Shown here one piece after another: positions 1 to 8,599 of a DNA stretch of 64,000 nt. Source of the stretch: Vicia villosa (taxonomy: Eukaryota > Streptophyta > Magnoliopsida > Fabales > Fabaceae); NCBI RefSeq assembly GCF_029867415.1, contig NC_081184.1, forward strand, positions 110,762,226 through 110,826,225, read 5' to 3'. A program made the position numbers and the translations under genes. Position 1 is the first letter of the stretch, and each line of letters begins with the position of its first letter. The notes beneath the pieces are model-generated. The model saw only the letters and a program-made list of their open reading frames with translations. It ran no database searches and was not told the origin of the DNA.

Positions 1-1076
1 GCATCAACAAAGCGAAATCGGTAATCTATCATCTTTCCGACCTTACTGTTGAATTACTATCGCTATTTGTTTAAATAAGATTGCTGTTATTTGCTGTGTT
101 CATAGAGAGGGTAATCGATTGAGAGTTGGAGTTGAGTATTTGTTATACTTGAAGTTTTGAATGGAGAGTTTGATTAATTTGTGCCGAGATTGGAGTGAGA
201 GATGAACAGAGTTTTGAGTTTTGTTGCTATAGTGTTCAAAGAAGGTACATGGACAGAGTTTTGAGTTTTGAGTTTGATTAATTTGGGCCCGACGATTTTG
301 TTTTAACTGTGCCCTCTCTTTTAACTGTATTTTTAGTTTGTTTGTTAGTCTTGATTTTATTTTAATGATTCAAAAATAAAAAATTAGACTATTTAGTTTC
401 ATATAAAAAAAAACACCAAAAAGAGATTTTAGTCATTTGTTAATATTCTCTTGTGAATTTCATTTTTTTAGATATATTTTTATTAAAATTGTTAGTATTT
501 TTTTATTCACACATCATATCCGTTGCTAACGTTTTTTTTTTTTTTAGGAACCACCATCTTAGGCATTGTGATGTTTCACGAACATTTACAGGTTGTCTTT
601 TTGATTTCTGTATATATCTCCGTCTTAATTTTCATTTGGTTTGTAATAATTTTATCCCCGTTGGTTTTTATTGTAACTCCCCCAATCCCGAAGCCCTGTA
701 ATAGCTAGGATCTTTACTTTTATGCTCCTCATTTTCCTGTACTATATACCTGTGTGTGTTAGTAAAATAGGGTGTGAAAGGATTTAAACTCGATCTAGAT
801 CATTAACTGAATAGATAAAATATTCTGAACACACACACACTTTGACTTTCAAACAAAACACATGAGCTAAGCAAATTAAGAGCCCGTAGACAACTACGGA
901 TGAAAAGGGTGCTTACACCTTCCCTTTTCATAATCTACCCCCCGAGCCCGTTTCTTTAAAAAAAGGTCTTTTTTTTCTGTTCTTTTTTACCTTCCCTATA
1001 AATTGGACAAAATAAAAGTCGGTGGCGACTCTTGCTTACCGCAACATTTGTTTGCGAAAAATATTAAAGTCAGCTC
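1..1076 (+). repeat. LTR-tail-like segment, copy 1 of a duplicated block
   Basis: No gene is visible. The stretch is nearly identical to 39713-40790 (roughly 99% by eye). Its right part has the layout of an Ogre/Tat LTR end on the plus strand: a perfect hairpin CCGTAG-acaa-CTACGG at 884-899, then GGGTGCTTACACCTTCCC from 907, then GGTGGCGACTCT near 1021. It abuts, without a recognisable junction motif, a minus-strand reverse-transcriptase fragment. The family is not identified, and the left boundary lies outside the window. Confidence 0.6.
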
Positions 1077-1544
1077 TCCCACCGTATTACACATACCCTT
1101 AAAGAACCATTCTTTTTAATAACAGGTACTATATTAGCAATCCATTCGACATACCTCGTAGTCCTAATGAACTTGCACCGAAGAAGTCTTTCGACCTCCG
1201 CTTTAATCTTTGAGAGGATATCTGGTGCGAATCTTCTAGGAGTTTGCTTAATGGGTTTCTTCCCTTCCTTTATCGGCAACCTCAATTCGACCAAGTCTCT
1301 CCCTAAGCCAGGCATCTCATCATAGTCCCAGGCGAAGCAATCTTTATTTTCCTTTAATAACGCAATGACTTTTGACTTTAGAGCTGGCTCCAATTTCGCG
1401 CTGATATATGTTATTCTCTTTCGACTCCCGTCTCCAAGATCTACTTCCTCAAGTGGGTCTTGAGCTAACATCTTTATATTTGGTGCCATTGGATCTTTTT
1501 CGAACCCCAAAGGTTCTTTATCATAAATTACGTCTAATCTTTGA
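1070..1544 (-). pseudogene. Truncated Ty3/gypsy (Tat-type) polyprotein fragment, start of RT
   Basis: The minus strand encodes the spacer before RT plus the first RT motifs of a Tat-lineage Ty3/gypsy element. It includes CFAWDYDEMPGLGRDLVELRL, then FAPDILSKIKAEVERLL and VPVIKKNGSLRVCV, where the RT should continue into its first catalytic block. After the CV residue the frame runs into unrelated LTR sequence, so palm, fingers and catalytic aspartates are missing. The same truncation occurs in the copy at 40785-41259, so the break predates the duplication. Upstream (higher coordinates) homology to that copy ends near 1544, where a 21-bp AT-rich unit occurs twice. It is not a functional gene. 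Confidence 0.8.
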
Positions 1545-1603
1545 TTTTCTATATAATATATTGATTTTCTATATAATATATTGGGCGAAAATGATAAACG
1601 ACT

Positions 1604-1676
1604 AACTAGCTTAGTTGGGATGGCAAGCGTGTATGGTGTGTGTCCCAAGGGTCCAGGGTTCGATCCCTGGCCCTTT
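1604..1676 (+). repeat. tRNA-like sequence (SINE head or relic)
   Basis: A box-A-like TAGCTTAGTTGGG lies at 1607-1619 and a canonical box B GGTTCGATCC at 1657-1666. The T arm is perfect: CCAGG (1653-1657), GTTCGATC, CCTGG (1666-1670). No acceptor stem closes it, so it is not a working tRNA gene. It sits at the left edge of an Ogre-like LTR fragment and resembles the polymerase III promoter head of a plant SINE. A T-rich stretch follows immediately. Confidence 0.5.
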
Positions 1677-2791
1677 CATTTATTTTTTTGGATTTATGTC
1701 CTTAATCATATGCGCCTCACACTATAGGGTGCACAGTGAACCCTCAAGATCTAACCATCCAATCTCCACTCAGCCAAATCCAATGTCCAGAACTTGTTCC
1801 CCATACCATGTACCATACCAACTGCCACACTGAATCATAACCTTAAAAACATAGATTAGTTTTAATTAATTATATGTTTTAATTAATTCTTTTTAATATA
1901 TTTATTGATATGATAATTATTTTTTTAAAAATAATTTAACATATAATAGTTATGTTAAGAATTCTAATTTGTTGCTCGTTCCGATTAAATTAATTAATCG
2001 CTATGGCCAATAATGAATTTTAACTAAAATGGTATTTAATTAAAATGCAATTAATTTCTATTTGATTAAATGGTTTCGACTATCTTATTAGTCGCGATGA
2101 TTAATCTTTCTATTTTCCTTATTCTAATTCGCTATTCTTTTTAATCGAATCAATTGATTACGAGGGGTAACGATACAAACTAATTATTCATAAAATTATT
2201 AAAAAAATACCTTAATTCATTATTAGTGATAATCGAATCAATTGATTAAAATTGGTAGTGATGCAATTTCAATATTTTAACTATGGCGATCGAATCTATT
2301 GATCGTTGCGGTTAATAGTGCTAAATCAAAACAGGGTTGTACGCCCAAATCCTAAAACACTTCCCAAATCTAAAACATTCAAAAACACTTCGAATCAAAC
2401 TACAGATTTTTTATCCTTATCCAAAACTACGATAGGCCATTCAAAAAGCCTTCAAACCATTCAAATCTAATTCTAAGGCGTACAATCCTGTGCCCGAACT
2501 ACGTTGACTCTGATTCTCCATAAGGAGATACGTAGGCACTTGGCAACAAGGCGAGTTCCCTTCCCTAAAATCTCAATTTTTCCCCTATTCACTTCCTTAG
2601 CTATAAACCTCAATTTTAGCCATAAACCTTTATCTTTAGAACAAACCTTAGGAAAGGGTTGAGAGTGCCTAACACCTTCCCTCGACCTGAATATAGTATC
2701 TTACCCTGATCTCTATACTGCGTAGGGTTTCCTATTCGCCCTTCAGAATAGGTGGCGACTTTAGAATCTTTATTTTTAGGGCAGGTTGCTA
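1677..2791 (+). repeat. Ogre/Tat-like LTR fragment, 3' part
   Basis: There is no coding region. The stretch is AT-rich with repeats of AATCGAATCAATTGATTA. Its right end carries modules seen at the ends of other Ogre-like LTRs here: a CTACG...CGTAG-bounded block (2496-2538), AGTGCCTAACACCTTCCC (2664-2681) and GGTGGCGACTTT near 2752. The sequence just after 2752 may be LTR end or internal start. It ends at 2791 at a junction with a short piece of B-type LTR. Confidence 0.55.
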
Positions 2792-2833
2792 CAACTGTAC
2801 AAAAACAGATGGTATCCCAGGGATTCTTGTGGG
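2792..2833 (+). repeat. Sliver of B-type LTR flanking the Ogre element, ending in target copy GTGGG
   Basis: About 42 bp match 23498-23539, the B LTR sequence beside the solo Ogre LTR, with only about two mismatches. The last five bases, GTGGG (2829-2833), equal the target duplication of the solo LTR. The sequence to the left is unrelated, so 2791/2792 is a rearrangement breakpoint. Confidence 0.65.
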
Positions 2834-4418
2834 TGTCATACCCCAATTTTTGACCTAAGATACCATCTCATATCATCTGCATATGCATCATTTGCATCTC
2901 TAACAAAAATGCATAGCTTGTGTTTGCTACTTGTGCTCAGCAAGGTTTAATCAAGAAATTATTCATCAGTACAAGTAACAACCAATTAGGGTTTTGTTCT
3001 CCCTTCATCTCAAAGGAACTATCTTCATCAACAATCAACATTTGGTCCTCAAAAATCCATTTCAACAAGCTCAAAGGCTCTGAATCGATCAGATTAGGGT
3101 TTTGACTAAAGATAGCATACTCCTAATTTTTACTCAGGATTTGACCTAATGACCTGGGACATGACCTCAAGACCCCAAGTACATCATTTTGACCTAATCC
3201 ATTGGCTCAGGACATCTCCTACACCAGGATTGATCAACAGTGAAATTTCAAATCATCAGATTAGGGTTTTGAACTATCAGGGACTGAAATCAGGGATCAC
3301 ATTTGGGAAACCCTAAAAAGCTCCAAGGGATCACTCAAAGGTTTCAATCATCTTCAAATAATCCCTATGACAATATCCAATGGAAATTGCATCTCAATTC
3401 AAGATCCACAGTCATCAATTTCATCAGGTCGAAAATTAGGGTTTTTGACCTAATTCACCCGAACCACTGACTTTTTAATCAGAAGATGGTGCCACAACTT
3501 GAACAATGACTCAAGGTCCTCCAATAACTCAATGTGATCCATTCATACCATTCATTTAGTGAGGATAGCTTGGTTCATTTGAAATCTCCAGAAACGCGAT
3601 TCGTCTGAAAAAGTCAACTGTACAAGATCACCATTGACTTTTGGGGAATTTTGGTCAACCATGACTTTTGAAGTTTTGAATCATCAATATATGATATATG
3701 AAGTCATTTGATCAATAAAAATCAAGAAAATCAATCAAGAATCAAAAAGTCAAAAGTTTGACTTTCATACTTGGAAAAATTTCTAGGTGTTTTTCAATGA
3801 TTTTTTCCAAACTTTGGAAGGGAATAACTCAAAATTTCACCTACAAACTGAAAAAAACTTCCAACATGAAAGTTGTAGGTTTTGATCCAATAAACAACTT
3901 TGTCACATAAAATAATTTTCCAAAAGATCTACCATTTAAGAGATATGGAGCTTCAAAGTTGGTATCTTTTGAAAATTTCACTTAAAATCTCACTTTCTTC
4001 AAAGTTCATGGATCTTTTTCACCCATTTCCTTAAAGGTCTTGAAGAAACTTTCAACTAGGGTTTTGAAGTGTGTAACATGAGCTTTCCAAAATGTCCAAG
4101 AGTATGAAAAAATGTGGAGCATAGCTATGGCTTTGAATTATGCATTTAGTGATCATTTTCACTTGAAATTTCAAGTCATTTTGCCAAAGTTTTGAACCAT
4201 ATGGTCTATGATCCAAGTAATGATGCATAGATGCAATAATTGGAAGATATTTTCTGATTTGAGACAGATGGGAAAGAGATAAGAAGCATAGCCAATTTTA
4301 ACCATGGTTTAGGTTTTAACCATCTTGCATTTAATGTGAAAGATTCCATTTTATCTCCAAATGCCAAATCACCATTCTTTGATCAACTTGCAAAGCTCTG
4401 CATTCAGAATCCCTGGCC

Positions 4419-4427
4419 TATAAATAG
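4419..4427 (+). promoter_or_regulatory. TATA box of the Ogre LTR promoter
   Basis: TATAAATAG followed by AGG lies in a locally GC-richer stretch, with a pyrimidine-rich leader about 60 bp downstream. The same motif is kept in the solo LTR at 25125-25133. RNA would be expected to start about 30 bp downstream (near 4450). Confidence 0.7.
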
Positions 4428-5371
4428 AGGTTCAAATCACTCTTCAAATCACACCAAAACCTCATAATCATAGGTTTTCTCTCTTCTTTCTTAAGTTGCA
4501 AGTTTCATGAGTTTCAAAGAGGAAGAATTGCAATTTCCATCTCTTGCAATTTCTGAGCAAAGTGTTGCTTCTAACACTTCCTAAACATCATATGGAAGTT
4601 GTTTGATTCACTCACATACCCCAAAACACCTCAAATCTCAGAATCACTCTTCAACCTCCATATGAACATAAAATGAGCCTTATCATGCCAAAATTCATTC
4701 AAGCTCGATTCTGTCCAAACTAACACTTCCAACACCTCATATATGTCACATATGAACTATCCAAACACTCACATATATCCTAAAACATCAGAATCATCAA
4801 GCTCGATCCTTACTCCAAGCAACTGCAGATCGGCTCCCATGGCTTTGCTCAGATGAATTCAGTTCACTCCAAGCATCCAGACATGTTCCATCATCTTCAT
4901 TGAAGCTATCCAGATCATTACAAAGCATCTGTAACACCCCTAGCTCGAAATTCAATCTCCAGTTTGGCCATTTTTGAAGGTAAGTGCTATGAACTTCAAA
5001 CTCATACATACACGCATCATAAATAAAATATTGCTTTGCCATCTTGTTTCTGCATATGCATGGATCATTAACCCTCAATCAATTGCTAATTATCTTGCAC
5101 ATACCCGATTTCATGATCAATCTCAGAATTAGGGTTCTTCGTGTTCATCAGAAAATCAATGGCCTTAGAGTGAAAATAAATGAAATTAAATGGCACCATT
5201 GTGTTCCTTGTGAAAAATCGAGCAAGATAGGCTATTCACTTGATCCAAACAACTCAGTTTTAAGAATTTTCAAAATCAAATGGGGATGGTGTTCTTGGCG
5301 CCATTTTCTGTTCAGAAATTTCTAATGTTAGTTTTAAATATAATTGAATGAAAGCGTGTATATTACAAGTT

Positions 5372-5445
5372 GTGCGCGCAGCTCAGTTGGCAAGTGTTTT
5401 GGTTGGTGAGAGAGAGGGCGTGAGTTCAAACCCTGGCAGGACCAA
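5372..5445 (+). repeat. tRNA-like sequence inside the Ogre LTR
   Basis: Box-A-like AGCTCAGTTGGCAAG starts at 5380 and box-B-like GAGTTCAAACCC at about 5423-5434, followed by CCTATTTTTTT. The spacing fits a tRNA-derived RNA polymerase III promoter. It also occurs in the solo LTR at 26077-26150, so it entered the family before these copies inserted. A SINE head captured by the LTR is most likely. Confidence 0.55.
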
Positions 5446-5927
5446 ACCCTATTTTTTTATCACTTATTTTCTTCACTTTTCTTTACAACTTCATCAATTA
5501 ATTGAACCAATCAAAATTCATCATTTCCACTTCATTTTTTGCACACTCTTTGTTTAATATATATATTTTATGAACATCCAAAAAAATCACAAAAAAATAT
5601 TTATTTAATACATTTTTAAATAGGTTTAAAATGACATGTTTTTAAGTGTTTTTAAATACTTTAAAAATTGTTTTTCATTTGATTTTTTTTTTCAAAATTA
5701 ACTACTTGTAAATATTTTGTGATCAAAACCCTAATCATTTAGGTATTAATTAAGTATAATCTTTGCTTTCATCTTAATTAAATTGATTTCTTTCAAAAAA
5801 TTTCAAACCATTAAAAAAAACAAGCGATCACCGTTTTAAAACAAATAAACCTTTTCTTTTTGATTTTTCTTTTCAAAAACTCTTGATTAAATCTTTTTGG
5901 ATTGATCAATTGATTTTCAAAACAACT

Positions 5928-6345
5928 GGGCCTCTCGAATATTAGAGAGTATAAGTCCCATTCCTTTGTACAGTTTTTCTTTAAACAGAAAACTTCTTTC
6001 AAAACAAAACTTTCAAACAGTTTTTCAAACGACGAAACCTTGCGTCTGTTAATAAAACAATCAACCATGTTTTATAAAATAAAACACGGGCCTCCACATA
6101 GGTATAAGTCCCATTCCTTTACATGAAATTAGGTATTTCATTGTACATACACCTTTTTGTACATACCTCGATCAATTTGATTTTTAACTTCGAATAACAA
6201 ATAAAAAATGAGGGTTTTCTTTAAATCTTCCCAAAAATACCATGGGCCTCCATGTAGGTATAAGTCCCAAGCCCTTTTGTAAATACTTGTTTACATAGCT
6301 TTTGAATAAACTCAAGTGGGCCTCTCCCCAAGTATAAGTCCCGAG
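5928..6345 (+). repeat. Four dispersed units GGGCCTC ... TATAAGTCCC
   Basis: Units begin at 5928, 6088, 6244 and 6318. Each opens with GGGCCTC and closes with GTATAAGTCCC, so GGG and CCC can pair. An inner helix changes between units: CTCTC with GAGAG in the first, CCT with AGG in the second and third. The same units occur in the solo LTR (26634-27050). They lie in the transcribed part of the LTR. Confidence 0.6.
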
Positions 6346-6529
6346 CCCCGTGTATACAAATGGATCATGCTTACAGGTATATTTCCTTCATAAACTCCAT
6401 TATATACACACACCTTGTCATATATATGTAATTGTTCATACTTGTTCATGTTTGTCCATGTTTGTTCATACTTGTTCATGTGTTTGTTCATGTTATATAT
6501 GCTTGTTCAACTTAGTACAACACTAGGTT

Positions 6530-6800
6530 CCCCATAGCCTCCTATTGGGCTTCGTGCAAAGAATCTCCCTAGTTTAGGTTAGGACATAGAGTATGGTTTC
6601 CCGGTGAAATCGCTCTAAGAGCTCAAACCAACTATACCATGCCTCCTCTTGGGCTTCGTACAAACGACTTGTCCCTCCCATAGCCTCCTCTTGGGCTTAC
6701 AATGCAAGGACCCTCGGTAGTCCCTCCCATAGCCTCCTCTTGGGCTTACAATGCAAGGACCCTCGAATAGCCTCCTCTTGGGCTTCGTACAAGGACCCAC
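6530..6800 (+). repeat. Five copies of CCTCCTCTTGGGCTT
   Basis: Imperfect units near 6539, 6641, 6686, 6731 and 6771 carry CCTCC(T/A)(C/A)TTGGGCTT followed by CGTACAA or ACAATGCAAGGACC. CCC and GGG ends of some units can pair across the core. Repeats of TTCATACTTGTTCATG lie just upstream (6430-6500). The array is also in the solo LTR. Confidence 0.65.
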
Positions 6801-6924
6801 GGGCTTCTTATAAGCATCCCCAATATCCAAATCAAATACCCTAGGAGATTAGACATTTATCATCTCTATGATAGGAGTATCTCATCTATATCATCACAAA
6901 CAATCAATCAATCAAACTTTTTTT

Positions 6925-7130
6925 GCCACAAGGCTGGCTAATCAATCAAACCTTTTGCCACCATACTGGCTGATTAATCAAAGTTTTTGTCACAAGGCTG
7001 ACTTCATTGAAACTTTTGCCACAAGGCTGGCTGATTAATCAAAACTTTTTGTCACAAGGCTGACTTCATTGAAAGTTTTTGCCACAAGGCTGGCTAATCA
7101 ACTTGTTTTTGCCACAAGGCTGGCTAAACA
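6925..7130 (+). repeat. Tandem CACAAGGCTGGCT / CACAAGGCTGACTT units
   Basis: Seven or more imperfect ~30-bp units in the Ogre R/U5 region alternate GCCACAAGGCTGGCT with GTCACAAGGCTGACTTCATTG, joined by AATCAAAC-like linkers. The array is kept in the solo LTR (27630-27835). A minus-strand open frame across it is only a by-product of the repeat. Confidence 0.7.
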
Positions 7131-7563
7131 AAAACATCTTTATCATTCTAAGCGCCATAAGTGGCACAACCCAGGGCTTATAATGAAAAGATTTCAAACA
7201 AAAAACAAACAGATGTATGTGATGATATAGATTAGATACATCGAACATTGAGATGACATTTGTCTCTTATCCTTTGCTTCCACTAGCATAAGTGGGAACT
7301 ACGATTGCTCTGACTTTCTCAACATCCCTTTGAGAATACGTAGGCACAAGGTCGTATCCTTGGCGAGCAAAACTTCTCCCTCAAACCACTCAAACCTTAG
7401 CACCCGTAGACCCCGAGCTACAGATGCTCTGATTCCCTCTAAGGGATATGTATGTAGAGGATCGCGATGATCTTTGCGAGCATAATCAAACAAACACCCT
7501 AGGTCCCACCTATCTCACAAGAGCCTCTCCATAACATAGAATGAAAAAACATAGCAAAGAAAC

Positions 7564-7606
7564 CTATAGAGTACTATAGATACGTTGGGTGCTAATACCT
7601 TCCCTT
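7564..7606 (+). other. Paired hairpins near the Ogre LTR end
   Basis: CTATAG-agta-CTATAG (7564-7579) is followed 7 bases later by GGGTGCTAATACCTTCCCTT (7587-7606), which holds a short GGTG/TACC stem. The same layout with different stem bases occurs at the ends of two other LTR families (884-926 and 51979-52020). A packaging, dimerisation or 3'-processing role is inference. Confidence 0.5.
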
Positions 7607-7803
7607 CGTATAACCAACCCTCTTACCCGGAATCTCTCCCCCACTTTTTAGGTTATTGCAACTTTTTTCCTTTTCCTACTTTGGAAACAATAAAAAGTTT
7701 GATCGAAATAAAAGAAAAATCATTTTTTTGAGCACTCGAGCCCAAAGAAGGCATCAGGTGTCTCATCCCGAAAAAGATACGATTTTTCCCCGCGACAGAA
7801 AAA

Positions 7804-7821
7804 TGGCGACTTCACTGGGGA
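7804..7821 (+). promoter_or_regulatory. Ogre primer-binding site, tRNA-Arg type
   Basis: TGGCGACTTCACTGGGGA begins 6 bases after the LTR end. This is the site known in Ogre elements to pair with the 3' end of tRNA-Arg, priming minus-strand DNA synthesis. One base differs from the form TGGCGACTCCACTGGGGA that I recall for the family. Confidence 0.8.
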
Positions 7822-8599
7822 CAAAAAACTTTTTATTGTTTCCAAAGAAAGGGTTAATTGTATTTGTTTTATTTTTTCATTCTTGTGTGGTTCTTTGGTT
7901 CTGTTACTTGTGTGATTCTGTTACAAGTGATACATTATGGACAAATCCTAACCCAGATTAAGTACACATAAGAATTAGGTGGAGGGTATAGTCATGTATG
8001 GCATACAAGGAGTCAGTCCTTAAAAAGCTGGCATGAGAATCCTTCCGCTCAGTGGAGGTTCCTTGTTGGTAGTATATGTTTAGTAAGTTTAGTTGCGAAG
8101 ACATTACTGCTTTCATTGAACTGTAGAAGCTGAGTTGGCTGTAGAACCCATAACCCATCCTGGCCTTATTAGGTTGTGGTGCAGAAATTATTCAGGTGAA
8201 GACTTGGATTAGTTGTCATGCGGAGAATCACACTCAGACGAGTTTTTCTTGAGAATATTGCTAGCTCAAAAGTTCAGTTGTGCAAGCCGGTAATATCCGA
8301 AAGAAAAATGTAGATTCTGACGTATTAGTAGAACATGTTGTGCAGGTGATAAACCCTAGTACTATCCCATGTTTGGTTCTCTGACCTCATGCTCGTGACG
8401 CTGGACCTTTGAACCTGTGTGTACCATGTTTGTATTACCATGTTTGCAATACCATGTTTGCTTTACCATGTTTGAATATGTGGCATCCACGCATCCATGC
8501 ATTCATACATTCATTAAAAAACCCATCTTTTTCCATAAAAACATGATTTTTCCAAAAAAATTTAGAGAATTTTCTTTGCAAACTTTTAAGGATTAAGTT
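7822..8599 (+). other. Ogre 5' untranslated leader
   Basis: About 780 bp separate the PBS from ORF1. No coding region or clear motif is seen, apart from repeated TACCATGTTTG units at 8423-8475. The leader would be expected to hold packaging signals. Confidence 0.6.

Larger units (their letters stand above)
2834..7797 (+). mobile_element. Ogre 5' LTR (4964 bp)
   Basis: It starts TGTCATACCCC and ends CCCGCGACA, and matches the solo LTR 23540-28502 along its full length. A TATA box lies at 4419-4427, so U3 is about 1.6 kb and the transcribed R/U5 part about 3.3 kb. The latter is full of short repeats: GGGCCTC/AGTATAAGTCCC units, CCTCCTCTTGGGCTT units and CACAAGGCTGGCT units. It also has a tRNA-like insert and conserved hairpins near its end. 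Open frames inside are not coding. Confidence 0.92.

Noticed and set aside
453..708. Short open frames in the 0.4-0.7 kb region
   Set aside because: Phe/Ile-rich translations of T-rich DNA without domain or start context. The copy at 40166-40417 shows they are part of a duplicated LTR-like repeat.
1604..1676. A functional tRNA gene
   Set aside because: T arm and both promoter boxes are present but no acceptor stem or anticodon arm can be closed; the same holds for 5372-5445 and 15083-15160.
2616..2846. Apparently conserved peptide MGYDTHKNPWDTICFC on the minus strand (also 23358-23552)
   Set aside because: It is the reverse translation of the shared B LTR flank plus the first bases of the Ogre LTR, so the similarity is duplicated DNA, not a protein family.
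6904..7135. A CRISPR-like array
   Set aside because: Units are imperfect, spacers are themselves repeats, there are no cas genes, and this is plant LTR DNA. They are tandem LTR repeats.
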